Shown: positions 41,212 through 48,572 of the stretch, piece after piece
Position numbering within the stretch: the first letter of the stretch is position 1
How the letters are laid out: each line of letters opens with the position of its first letter
Assembly (NCBI GenBank): GCA_023129075.1
Contig: JAGMCT010000013.1
Coordinates: forward strand, 1-64,000
From: Microcaldota archaeon
GTDB taxonomy: Archaea; Micrarchaeota; Micrarchaeia; Anstonellales; Bilamarchaeaceae
Direction: 5' to 3'
Length of the DNA stretch: 64,000 nucleotides
Notes under the pieces: generated by a model
Databases searched by the model: none
What the model was told of the DNA's origin: nothing
The model's input: only the letters and a program-made list of their open reading frames with translations
Made by a program: the position numbers and the translations under genes

Positions 41212-41574
41212 ATGGGCCTGATGAATATTATTGGAAATATTGACATTGTGAATATTATCATGTATTCCGGAATAGCTATTTTGTTTCTGTTGGTAATCAT
41301 AATATTTTACCTTATCTGGAGAAAACTGAGTAGAGTAATTAAAGCAGAAAAAAGAATTGTAGACGGAAAAAGTATCGTAAAGGTAGAATGTCTCGTGCCT
41401 ATAAAAAAGCTTATTCTTATGGACAAGGTGGGTGAGGAAGAAATTGAGATGGTGAGAGAGGATATAAAAAATGGAGAAAAACTGGAATTTGTTTATCCTG
41501 TTTCTAATGAAAATGCAGTCCTAAAAACAGAGGGAGATATCAAAATAGAGATGAAGCTCAAGCCAAAACATTAG
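41212..41574 (+). CDS. Small single-pass membrane protein, unknown
   Basis: 120 residues with one long N-terminal membrane segment (about 14-38) and a soluble beta-rich tail (V-D-G-K-S-I-V-K-V-E-C-L-V-P-I). ATG at 41212 follows the PIN stop with GTGAT before it; a TTG four codons upstream overlaps that stop. I recognise no family. Probably co-transcribed with the PIN gene. Confidence 0.6.
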   Translation: MGLMNIIGNIDIVNIIMYSGIAILFLLVIIIFYLIWRKLSRVIKAEKRIVDGKSIVKVECLVPIKKLILMDKVGEEEIEMVREDIKNGEKLEFVYPVSNENAVLKTEGDIKIEMKLKPKH

Positions 41575-41654
41575 CAGAGATAAATACTTCATACAAATTT
41601 TGGGAATAGGAATATTTAAATAAAAGAACCCCATGAATATACAATAGTGATAAC

Positions 41655-42344
41655 ATGCAGAAGAATAAAAAAAGAAAAAATCCAAACAACTCTACAGATG
41701 GGAAAAATGAATTTAGGAAATTCAAACCAAAATTTTCTGTTAATTTGACTCCTGATGAAAAGACGCTCCTTAATTTTAAATTATTTACTGCAATAAAAAA
41801 CTCTGATTTGTATGGGATAAAAGATGCTATTTCAAAAGGCGTGGATATAAATACACGGGGTAGATACGGCAAGACGGCACTGGAAGCAGCCGCAGAAAAA
41901 GGCCATAAAGAAATGGTTGAGTTGTTGATAAAGAATGGTGCTGATGTGAATGAAAGGAATCTGTATGACTCAACCGCATTAATAACTACAGCTTTGAACG
42001 GACAAAAAGAAATCGTTGAGATACTAATTGAAAAAGGTGCGGACGTGAATGCAAAGAACAATTATAGTGAAACAGCATTAAAGAAGGCTGCTGATAAAGG
42101 ACACACAAAAATCGTTGAAATACTTATCGAGAACGGTGCGGACGTGAATGCAGTGGACTGGGAAAAACGCACTGCCTTGACTTATGCGGCATGGGGCGGA
42201 CATAAGGAAACTGTCAAATTATTGATAGAGAATGGTGCCGATGTGAATACAACTGACTGCAATTTGGCTACTGTTCTGACATTTACAAGAATGAGAAATG
42301 GCCCTGAGATTATCGAACTTTTCAAAAAAGCAGGTGCAAAGTAA
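41655..42344 (+). CDS. Ankyrin-repeat protein with basic N-terminal tail
   Basis: 229 residues. Five or six canonical ankyrin repeats (G-A-D-V-N-A-K-N-N-Y-S-E-T-A-L-K-K-A-A-D) run almost to the C-terminus. Unlike the other repeat proteins here it has no MRKP C-terminal domain; it ends I-I-E-L-F-K-K-A-G-A-K. Instead it begins with a 27-residue Lys/Asn-rich segment ending E-F-R-K-F-K-P-K-F. A TATA box (ATATTTAAATAA, about 41612-41622) lies 38 nt upstream, with GTGAT before the ATG. Likely protein-binding; partner unknown. Confidence 0.85.
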   Translation: MQKNKKRKNPNNSTDGKNEFRKFKPKFSVNLTPDEKTLLNFKLFTAIKNSDLYGIKDAISKGVDINTRGRYGKTALEAAAEKGHKEMVELLIKNGADVNERNLYDSTALITTALNGQKEIVEILIEKGADVNAKNNYSETALKKAADKGHTKIVEILIENGADVNAVDWEKRTALTYAAWGGHKETVKLLIENGADVNTTDCNLATVLTFTRMRNGPEIIELFKKAGAK

Positions 42345-42361
42345 ACTGAGGAATACTGAAC

Positions 42362-43069
42362 CTAAGCTCTCAAAATCTCTTTTATTTCCTCTAAAGTAAG
42401 GGTTCTTACTCTTTTACTTTCTAACTCCCCGAAATAATTCAATCCTTTTCTTTTCAAAACCTTGGAAACCAATTGGTTTCTGTGCTGGAAAAGGATGTTT
42501 ATCAATTCTTCTAATCTCTCGTCCTTTGAATATGATTTTTTTGTGATGAAAATCACGGCAGAATCAACCCTTGGAGAAGGTGAAAAGTTCTCTTTTTTTA
42601 CCTTCTTCTTCAATTCAATTTTGAAATATAAGGACGATGTTATAGACAATCTCCCGTAATTCTTTTCTCCTGGTTTTGCAACAAGCCTTTCAGCAAATTC
42701 TTTCTGCACCATCAAAACCGCACGCTTGAAAGGAATCTCTGCAATCCTGAATAAGATTGGTGAGGAGATAGAATAAGGAATATTGCCAAAAATGCAGTCA
42801 AATTCGTATCCTTTAAAATCCATTTTCAGGAAATCTCCTTCCTTTACCTCTATATTTTCCAAGGGAAGAGAACGAAGAATGTCAGCAAGCTTCTTATCCT
42901 TCTCTACAACGATTACCTTTTTCGCTTTCTTTGCAAGCAGTTTAGTTATTCTTCCGTCTCCGCCACCTATCTCAAGAACTATTCCTTCCGGAGAAAGAAG
43001 ATTGACCTCATACCTTGCGATTCCAGGGTTCTTAAGAAAATGCTGGCCAAGATACTGTCTTCTTCTCAC
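42362..43069 (-). CDS. ksgA: 16S rRNA dimethyladenosine transferase (KsgA/Dim1)
   Basis: Dimethylates two adjacent adenosines near the 3' end of 16S rRNA in late small-subunit assembly. 235 residues: L-G-Q-H-F-L-K-N-P near the start, SAM motif V-L-E-I-G-G-G-D-G-R-I-T, V-V-E-K-D-K, catalytic motif N-I-P-Y-S-I-S-S-P, and F-S-P-S-P-R-V-D-S-A. The ATG overlaps the DUF357 stop by 4 nt, a pairing common in archaea. Confidence 0.95.
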   Translation of the reverse strand: MRRRQYLGQHFLKNPGIARYEVNLLSPEGIVLEIGGGDGRITKLLAKKAKKVIVVEKDKKLADILRSLPLENIEVKEGDFLKMDFKGYEFDCIFGNIPYSISSPILFRIAEIPFKRAVLMVQKEFAERLVAKPGEKNYGRLSITSSLYFKIELKKKVKKENFSPSPRVDSAVIFITKKSYSKDERLEELINILFQHRNQLVSKVLKRKGLNYFGELESKRVRTLTLEEIKEILRA

Positions 43070-43296
43070 TTTTTCCCCTCTATAAAAAGTATGGCTTCAA
43101 GAAGACCGTAAGAATAATCAGATGCTCCAAAGGAAGAAAAATAATCCTTTGCCTCAAGAAAATACCTGGCATCAAGCATGTATTTATAGGCATGGGAAAG
43201 AATGGTTGGGTATTTCTTTCCATATTCCTTTTCCATTTCAGCATACAATTCTATTAACTTTTCAAGGGATTTTTCAGACCTTTCTTTTTCGCTCAT
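43066..43296 (-). CDS. DUF357 protein
   Basis: 76-residue helical protein with the family pattern S-H-A-Y-K-Y-M-L-D-A-R-Y-F-L-E-A-K-D-Y-F then F-G-A-S-D-Y-S-Y-G-L-L-E-A. DUF357 genes commonly lie beside ksgA or RNA polymerase/ribosome genes in archaea; the function is unknown. Its 5' side faces the structured repeats after tRNA-Arg, so its message may begin at or beyond the tRNA. Confidence 0.85.
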   Translation of the reverse strand: MSEKERSEKSLEKLIELYAEMEKEYGKKYPTILSHAYKYMLDARYFLEAKDYFSSFGASDYSYGLLEAILFIEGKK

Positions 43297-43314
43297 GCTT
43301 TATCCTCTCAAAAA

Positions 43315-43411
43315 GACGGGCCCGAAGGGAACTTGAAATCCGCAGTCTTGGAAACCAAAGGTTTCCGAGAGAATTACCCGGAGGGTAATCCGAGGGACCA
43401 TCTGTTTTTTG
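43315..43411 (-). repeat. Structured unit 1 downstream of tRNA-Arg
   Basis: On the minus strand this unit has a closing stem (43315-43323 with 43394-43402, 8 of 9 pairs; one U-G pair), hairpin 1 (ATTACCC-TCC-GGGTAAT, 43373-43389) and hairpin 2 (GGAAACC-TTT-GGTTTCC, 43350-43366). It ends CCCTTCGGGCCCGTC, the same bases as the tRNA-Arg 3' end plus two. A run of five T follows and could terminate. Its ends match unit 2, while the stems differ in sequence but keep pairing. Confidence 0.7.
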
Positions 43412-43498
43412 GACGGGCCCGAAGGGAACTTAGAAACCTCTAAGTTTCTGAGTGCATTTTTACGGAGTAAAAATCCGCAGGGACCGTCTTATTTTGTG
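43412..43498 (-). repeat. Structured unit 2 downstream of tRNA-Arg
   Basis: Same plan as unit 1 with a closing stem (43412-43420 with 43480-43488, 8 of 9 pairs), hairpin 1 (ATTTTTAC-TCC-GTAAAAAT, 43456-43474, extended by TGC/GCA across a 2-nt bulge) and hairpin 2 (AGAAAC/GTTTCT, or the alternative AACTTAGA/TCTAAGTT with a 4-nt loop). The hairpin 1 loop TCC and flanks CGGATT and CTC are shared with unit 1. It lies directly after the tRNA. Confidence 0.7.
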
Positions 43499-43500
43499 GA

Positions 43501-43600
43501 CGGGCCCGAAGGGATTCGAACCCTCAACCTTCTGGTATCCTCTAGCACTTTAGAGGAGCATCCGAAGCCAGACGCGCTATCCAGGTTGCGCTACGAGCCC
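43501..43600 (-). tRNA. tRNA-Arg (UCG) with 25-nt intron
   Basis: Mature length 75 nt: acceptor GGGCTCG/CGGGCCC, D-stem GCGC/GCGC, anticodon stem TCTGG/CCAGA with loop CTTCGGA (anticodon TCG), T-stem GAGGG/CCCTT with loop TTCGAAT, discriminator G. The intron (43537-43561) sits at the canonical 37/38 position and folds as TCCTCT/AGAGGA, consistent with bulge-helix-bulge splicing. The first base of the tRNA is the last base of the map stop codon. Confidence 0.93.
43537..43561 (-). other. tRNA-Arg intron
   Basis: 25 nt between G37 and A38, with a 6-bp internal stem and an 8-nt loop. Removed by the archaeal splicing endonuclease; exon joining would need an RtcB-type or other ligase. Confidence 0.8.
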
Positions 43601-44496
43601 TATTTTGTAGTAACTTCAACACCGTTCGCAGTAATAATAATAGTGTGTTCAAACTGTGAAACCAAGCCACCTTCTGCTTCCTTCAGCACAGGATAAGCCT
43701 TGAGCATCTGAGTCCTGAGCATTTCCTTTAAAGCATTCTTGAGGAGTAGTTTGGATTTGCATTCTTTATGGAGCCAGCGCTCTGCAAAAGGCAGAAGGCC
43801 GTATTCATTTAAAATGTGTGTTAATATTCTTCTGGATTCTCTCATTCTTACCTGTCCGGGCATGTAAAGAGAAAAGATTTCAACCTGGTCCGTATCATTT
43901 ACATATCCCTTGCCATCTGTTGCAAAGGGTTCTATCGCAAATATATCCCCTTCCTGGAATTCATAAGGGTCTTCTGTTTTTACATTAGGAACATCTATAC
44001 CTGCATGAAGAATGCCTGGTCTGAGCATATGGCCTGTAAGGTTTGAGATAGGCTTGAAGCCGTCTGCTTTTATTATCTCCTCCACTACTCCTCCTACTTC
44101 CCCTACCTTTACACCTGGTTTTATGAATTTCAGGGCAGCATCCAGGGCCTTCCTTGAGGCGTCCAGAAGTTTCCCATGTTTTTCGCTCAGGTCAATAGTA
44201 TACGCAGTGTCGGAAAGGCCGTCGTTCACATTCACCCCGAAATCCACCTTTACGATATCATCATCCCCGAAAACAGCATCTGAGCCTGCCTCTGGAGTAT
44301 AATGTGCAGCAATATTATTTATGCTGATGTTCACAGGAAATGCAGGTTTATATCCTTCTTCTGCAATCATGCCTTCTATCGTTTCGGCAACATCAAGAAG
44401 AGAACCGCCCGGCATGACCAAATTCTCGCTTTCTTTTCTTATTTTTGATGCTATCTTTCCGGCAGTTCTAAAATCATCATAATTAATCTCGTCCAT
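43600..44496 (-). CDS. map: Methionine aminopeptidase, type II
   Basis: Removes N-terminal methionine from new proteins with two metal ions. 298 residues, the archaeal length. Metal ligands: V-D-F-G (Asp), S-D-T-A-Y (Asp), T-G-H-M-L (His), A-I-E-P-F-A-T-D-G (Glu) and S-Q-F-E-H-T (Glu). The type II insert lies between residues ~190 and 260. Its own TATA box (AGTTTTTAAAACA, near 44522) is about 26 nt from the ATG. The stop shares one base with tRNA-Arg, so the tRNA may be co-transcribed with map. Confidence 0.95.
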   Translation of the reverse strand: MDEINYDDFRTAGKIASKIRKESENLVMPGGSLLDVAETIEGMIAEEGYKPAFPVNISINNIAAHYTPEAGSDAVFGDDDIVKVDFGVNVNDGLSDTAYTIDLSEKHGKLLDASRKALDAALKFIKPGVKVGEVGGVVEEIIKADGFKPISNLTGHMLRPGILHAGIDVPNVKTEDPYEFQEGDIFAIEPFATDGKGYVNDTDQVEIFSLYMPGQVRMRESRRILTHILNEYGLLPFAERWLHKECKSKLLLKNALKEMLRTQMLKAYPVLKEAEGGLVSQFEHTIIITANGVEVTTK

Positions 44497-44576
44497 GGCT
44501 TATATTGGTGTATGATGTGTTTTAAAAACTTGCTTATTGTCCGATGCTTGTTATACTATTATGCAATTCCGAGGGG

Positions 44577-45689
44577 TTATTGAACTAATCTTTTTACCCT
44601 GCCCTCATCCTGTTTCTTTTGAGGTCCCCTCATTTCCTTATTCTCAATATTTTCATTATTGTTCCACACTCTTTGAAGATTACTGAATAATTCCAATGAT
44701 TCTGTTTTTGATATCATCCCTTTCTTTTGAAATTTTCTAAGTAATTGGATTACTTCTTTTCTTTTATTCGGAAGAATATCCTCTGGATTGGAAAACAAAT
44801 AAATCAAAAGCTTTTGTTCTTTGGTGAATAGCTCTGGTTTTTCTTTTGCAATTTTGTTTATTGTTTCTTTTGTTGTGTTGTAGTAATTGTATGCATAAAG
44901 AACATCCGCCCCTTTCTGTATAAGGAGTTCACCCATTTCTGTATTTCTCCCTCCAGCAGTTACAATTAGTGCTGTCTTGCCATCCTCGTCTTTTGCATTT
45001 ACATCTGCTCCTTTTTCTATTAAGAGTTCGGCTGTTTTTGTATGTTTATAGTAAGAAGCATACATCAATACAGTATAGCCATTCTCACCCTTTGCATTTA
45101 CATCCACCCCTAATTGTATTAATAATTCGGCTGTTTCTGAATGCCCATTCTTAGATGCTTCTATGAATACTCTCTCAGCACAATTACTCTTTACATCTAC
45201 TTCTGCTCCTTTTTCTATCAATAATTCAATTGTTTTTGTATGTCCGTTCCTAGCAGCATGTATTAATGCTGTTTCACCATTATTATCTTTTGAATTTACC
45301 TCTGCTCCTTTTTCTATCAATAATTCAATTAGTTCTGTATATCCTTTAGAAACAGCAAACATCAGTGCTGTCCGACCATTTTTATCCTTTGCATTTACAT
45401 CTGCTCCTCTCCCTATCAATAATTCTACTGTTTTTGTTTGTCCATTTTTAGAAGCATACGTCAATAGTGTTATATCCTGCTCAGTCTTTACATTTACATT
45501 TACATTTGCTCCTTTCTCTATCAATAATTCAACTGCTTTTATATGTTTCTGGTCAAAAGCATGTATTAATGCTGTCAAACCCTCCTTATCTCTTGTATCT
45601 ATGTCCACTCCCATCCTTATTAATAATTCAAGTGTTTCTGCTTGTTCGTCTTTAGCGGCTTTCAGTATTTCATCGCTCCAATAAATCAT
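44577..45689 (-). CDS. Ankyrin-repeat protein with MRKP C-terminal domain
   Basis: 370 residues: about eight ankyrin repeats (G-A-D-V-N-A-K-D-K-N-G-R-T-A-L-M-F-A-V-S pattern) from the very N-terminus, the linker I-N-K-I-A-K-E-K-P-E-L-F-T-K-E-Q-K-L-L, and the common C-terminal domain with K-R-K-E-V-I-Q-L-L-R-K-F, K-E-M-R-G-P-Q and R-V-K-R-L-V-Q. It is the closest relative of the ankyrin protein at 36987. A TATA box lies about 26 nt upstream and a 6-bp inverted repeat sits between it and the ATG. Confidence 0.88.
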   Translation of the reverse strand: MIYWSDEILKAAKDEQAETLELLIRMGVDIDTRDKEGLTALIHAFDQKHIKAVELLIEKGANVNVNVKTEQDITLLTYASKNGQTKTVELLIGRGADVNAKDKNGRTALMFAVSKGYTELIELLIEKGAEVNSKDNNGETALIHAARNGHTKTIELLIEKGAEVDVKSNCAERVFIEASKNGHSETAELLIQLGVDVNAKGENGYTVLMYASYYKHTKTAELLIEKGADVNAKDEDGKTALIVTAGGRNTEMGELLIQKGADVLYAYNYYNTTKETINKIAKEKPELFTKEQKLLIYLFSNPEDILPNKRKEVIQLLRKFQKKGMISKTESLELFSNLQRVWNNNENIENKEMRGPQKKQDEGRVKRLVQ

Positions 45690-45693
45690 AATA

Positions 45694-45707
45694 CTACATT
45701 TATGTAG
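45694..45707 (-). promoter_or_regulatory. Inverted repeat between TATA box and ATG of an ankyrin gene
   Basis: CTACAT-TT-ATGTAG is a perfect 6-bp inverted repeat placed at the predicted transcription start, between the TTTTTTAAATT box (about 45711-45720) and the ATG at 45689. It could be an operator. The other ankyrin promoters here do not show it. Confidence 0.35.
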
Positions 45708-45794
45708 ACAATTTAAAAAAGTTTCCCCCTATAAAAATCTTATTCCTGGAGTATATTTATCCAACCGCATATTTTTAATTGGTTGCTGAACAGT

Positions 45795-46073
45795 ATGACA
45801 ACTATGGCCTCTTTGAAAGAACTGGAAAAATGGATGTGTAGAATAGAGGAAAGGAACAGAAAGGTGGAAGGAAACAAAGCATGGGAAACAAGTTATTCAA
45901 GAAGGATTCTGCTTACAGTGTTCACCTATTTGGCTGTCGGGTTCTATCTTCAGGCAATAAATATCCCAAACGCATGGCTTAATGCAATCGTTCCTGCAGT
46001 AGCGTTTATGCTTTCTACATTAACACTTCCATTCTTTAAGGAAATGTGGCTGAGGTATATTTACAGGAAATAA
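45795..46073 (+). CDS. Small membrane protein with two transmembrane segments
   Basis: About 92 residues: a charged N-terminal helix (L-K-E-L-E-K-W-M-C-R-I-E-E-R-N) and two hydrophobic segments (near 40-58 and 62-82) ending in a basic tail. A TATA-like ATATTTTTAAT lies 22-31 nt before two candidate ATGs (45795, 45804). I recognise no family. It is divergent from the ankyrin gene and convergent with the nurA unit. Confidence 0.6.
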   Translation: MTTMASLKELEKWMCRIEERNRKVEGNKAWETSYSRRILLTVFTYLAVGFYLQAINIPNAWLNAIVPAVAFMLSTLTLPFFKEMWLRYIYRK

Positions 46074-46080
46074 AAGAAGT

Positions 46081-46221
46081 TTATTTGGAAACCATCATCA
46101 TCAATCTATTGAATTCTATTGTATATTCAAAAGGAAGCTCTTTTATAAAATCCTTGGATAAATCAAGCATAAGAAGTCTTGAGTGGTTATTTTTAAAAAA
46201 ATTGTAGTTCAGAAAACAAAC
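46081..46221 (-). other. 46-codon open frame continuing in phase after the nurA TAG
   Basis: Directly after the nurA TAG the same frame stays open for 46 codons to a TAA at 46081. The product would read V-C-F-L-N-Y-N-F-F-K-N-N-H-S-R, then M-L-D-L-S-K-D-F-I-K-E-L-P-F-E-Y-T-I-E-F. It may be a relic of a longer nurA C-terminus, readthrough, a small separate gene from the internal ATG (29 residues), or chance. Confidence 0.3.
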
Positions 46222-47241
46222 CTACCTAAAGGGCCTCATGTTTCTTTTTAATTGAAAAACAAAAGGAAGATTTATTGAAAGGGATTTCTTTGCAACCTCC
46301 AGTTCTTCAGGGTCCATAGCTGCACGCAGGTCTGCTTCTATAAGAACCGATGGATAAGCATAGGAAGAATTTATTGCTGAAAGGGAATGGACAGCAGAAG
46401 CAATATCATCAATCTTAAGCAAGGAGTTGAGATATTCTATTCGCAGAGGCCGGTCCCCCTGCACGGGTTTTAGGTAAAATATACGGATATCATCTGCAAA
46501 ATCCTTTAAATCCCTAAGAGTCTGGTGCTTGGATGCCTCTTTGGAATAATAAATAGAAGAGGTCCTTTCCCCTTCCTTAAGAAGGTAATTAAGAAAGAAT
46601 GTATCTGAGGTTCGGAAAGGGATGTGTGAAGGAAAAAGTTCAACAAACCTTCTTGCGCGGGAATCCTTTATCAGACCAAGAAGCTGTGTATTCTTCTCCT
46701 TTGCAATGGAGTAAAGATTCTTATATTTTGAAATCAATTCTATGTATTTCTCAAAAAGAACAGAACTCTCGGAAGGTTTATCAGCAGGCAGAGGAAGGAT
46801 GGAACCATCAAGAAAAAAGAAATCAGGACTGTATTTTTTTATTGCGGAGATTGCTTCTTTTATTTCGGAATCCAAACGAACAATGGATTTGTGCCAAAGG
46901 ATTTCCTTTTCATCAAGACCCATCATTATTTCATATGAGGGCTTGGGAAAGGAAGATGGAGAATAAACAGAGGAAATAAGGGAAGAATTTTCGTATTCAA
47001 AGATTGCGGAAGCAGAACGGAAGATAAGAACATCAACACCATGCATCTCATAGGAAAGGATGCCCCCGTCAACAGCTCCAACCTTTAAATCAAGGGAAGA
47101 AGGAGATACGGGAAGAATCATTTTGCCTTCAATGAATTCCATTGAATCCGGGTTTTTTTCCTTGAGCTTTTCTGCAGAATTCTTTATCTTTTCCTCCTTT
47201 TTCTGGATATGTAATGCTGCTTCTTTCAACTCTTCAAGCAT
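46222..47241 (-). CDS. nurA: NurA nuclease
   Basis: 339 residues. RNase-H-like NurA fold with V-G-A-V-D-G-G (first catalytic Asp), F-F-L-D-G-S-I (second acidic motif), L-G-L-I-K-D-S-R-A-R-R-F, and the late Y-A-Y-P-S-V-L-I-E-A-D. It degrades DNA 5' ends together with HerA in double-strand break repair. The stop TAG is followed in the same frame by 46 further open codons. It overlaps the phosphohexomutase gene by 8 nt and is not beside herA. Confidence 0.88.
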   Translation of the reverse strand: MLEELKEAALHIQKKEEKIKNSAEKLKEKNPDSMEFIEGKMILPVSPSSLDLKVGAVDGGILSYEMHGVDVLIFRSASAIFEYENSSLISSVYSPSSFPKPSYEIMMGLDEKEILWHKSIVRLDSEIKEAISAIKKYSPDFFFLDGSILPLPADKPSESSVLFEKYIELISKYKNLYSIAKEKNTQLLGLIKDSRARRFVELFPSHIPFRTSDTFFLNYLLKEGERTSSIYYSKEASKHQTLRDLKDFADDIRIFYLKPVQGDRPLRIEYLNSLLKIDDIASAVHSLSAINSSYAYPSVLIEADLRAAMDPEELEVAKKSLSINLPFVFQLKRNMRPFR

Positions 47242-48571
47242 TTATTATCTCCTCCACTCTTTTTCTGTATTTATTTGCATAGGATTCTGCGTTTTCCTTG
47301 GATTTTGCTTCTGCAAAAACCCTGATATAATTTTCTGTTCCAGAAGCTCTTACAATGACCCACCCATCCGGAAGGTTGAACCTCAGGCCGTCCACATCTA
47401 TATACTGAATTCCCTCTGAATCAAATTGTTTTTTTAACTCAGAAATAATATTTGGTTTCTTTTCATCAGGGCAGGAAATCTTTATTTTCATATTGTAATA
47501 GAAAGGAATTGCAGAAAGCAGTTCGGAAAGGGGTTTTTCTCTCATCCTTTCGGAGATAAATGCTGCAGTGAGAAAACCATCCTTTGCAAGAGAAACCTCC
47601 GGCCAGACTACCCCTCCAACCTCTTCTCCCCCTATAACTGACTGCTTTTTCTCCATCTCTTTGCTAAGGTAAGGGGCTCCAACCTTCGTATAAACGGTTT
47701 TTACGCTGAATTGGTCTGCGATGTCCTCAACAAGCCTGCTAGTGGCAACGGTGGTGACAACATCTCCTTTTTTCTTCTGCAGAACAAAGTATTCACACAG
47801 GCCGAAAACCCTGTCGCCTACTATAAAATTGCCTTTTTCATCCACAAATATGACACGGTCTCCATCTCCGTCCCATGCAATTCCCCCGTCTGCTTTTAAC
47901 TCAACAACCATCTTCTTCAAAACCGCTACATTTTCTTCAGTTGGTTCGGAAGGCCTTCCAGGGAATGTGCCGTCCATATTTGAGTTTATGGTGGTTATTT
48001 TTATATTCATTTTTTTGAATAATTCCGATGCAATTGTGATTGGTGAGCCGTTTGCCAAGTCAAGGATGAGGTATAGAGGTTTTGAAGAAGGTTTTACATA
48101 TGAAAGGATTGTGTCAATGTGCTCCCTTGTTGCTGTGGAATATGAAATTCCGGGTTTTACCTTATCCCACTCTACCAACTCCACCTCTCCATCTATCATT
48201 CTCTCTATCTTTTCTCCCCTTTCCTTTGAAATTGCAGAACCATTTCCATCCATTACCTTAAGGGCGTTCCACTCGGGGGTGTTGTGGGAACCGGTTATTA
48301 TTATTAGGCCATCCGGCTTTAGTCTTTCAACCATGAATTCAGCAGTTGGTGTGGAAACCAGTCCAAGGTCCACTATCTGGCAGCCTACACTCTGCAAACC
48401 GCTCAGAACTGCATATGTTAGCAGTTCGCTTGTCTTTCTATGGTCCCTTGCAACAAGTATCTTTCCCCTGTTGAAGTAGATTCCAATTGCCTGGGCTGCC
48501 TTGAGTGCAAAAGAGGGGTTGAGTTTGTCAAAAGTTCCCCTTATTCCATTGGTTCCAAAATATTTCGCCAT
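47234..48571 (-). CDS. Phosphohexomutase (phosphomannomutase / phosphoglucosamine mutase family)
   Basis: 445 residues with the four-domain alpha-D-phosphohexomutase layout. F-G-T-N-G-I-R-G opens the protein; I-T-G-S-H-N-T-P-E-W-N holds the phosphoserine; W-D-G-D-G-D-R binds Mg; G-G-E-E-V-G-G recognises the sugar; R-A-S-G-T-E-N-Y-I-R-V grips the phosphate. It supplies sugar-1-phosphates for glycan and nucleotide-sugar synthesis; specificity (mannose, glucose or glucosamine) cannot be read. ATG at 48571 gives the typical M-A-K-Y-F-G start. It lies in an operon between a small membrane protein and nurA. Confidence 0.93.
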   Translation of the reverse strand: MAKYFGTNGIRGTFDKLNPSFALKAAQAIGIYFNRGKILVARDHRKTSELLTYAVLSGLQSVGCQIVDLGLVSTPTAEFMVERLKPDGLIIITGSHNTPEWNALKVMDGNGSAISKERGEKIERMIDGEVELVEWDKVKPGISYSTATREHIDTILSYVKPSSKPLYLILDLANGSPITIASELFKKMNIKITTINSNMDGTFPGRPSEPTEENVAVLKKMVVELKADGGIAWDGDGDRVIFVDEKGNFIVGDRVFGLCEYFVLQKKKGDVVTTVATSRLVEDIADQFSVKTVYTKVGAPYLSKEMEKKQSVIGGEEVGGVVWPEVSLAKDGFLTAAFISERMREKPLSELLSAIPFYYNMKIKISCPDEKKPNIISELKKQFDSEGIQYIDVDGLRFNLPDGWVIVRASGTENYIRVFAEAKSKENAESYANKYRKRVEEIINA

Positions 48572-48572
48572 C

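Noticed and set aside
40830..41574. Toxin-antitoxin pair (PIN protein and following small protein)
   Set aside because: The downstream protein is a membrane protein and no DNA-binding antitoxin precedes the PIN gene; the sequence is closer to Fcf1-like rRNA-processing nucleases.
43315..43498. CRISPR-like array: similar ends repeated with different interiors
   Set aside because: Only two units are present, the interiors are self-complementary hairpins, not spacers, and the repeated part is the tRNA 3' end. No cas gene is nearby.
45163..45684. Plus-strand repeat-like protein opposite the ankyrin gene
   Set aside because: Its periodicity mirrors the ankyrin repeats on the minus strand, and it lacks a promoter. 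The same applies to frames opposite 37510-37923 and 26563-27120.
46081..46224. TAG in nurA read as pyrrolysine
   Set aside because: TAG is used as an ordinary stop in several genes here (metG, map, aIF1, a HEAT gene, the lipoprotein), and no pyl genes or tRNA-Pyl are visible in the window.
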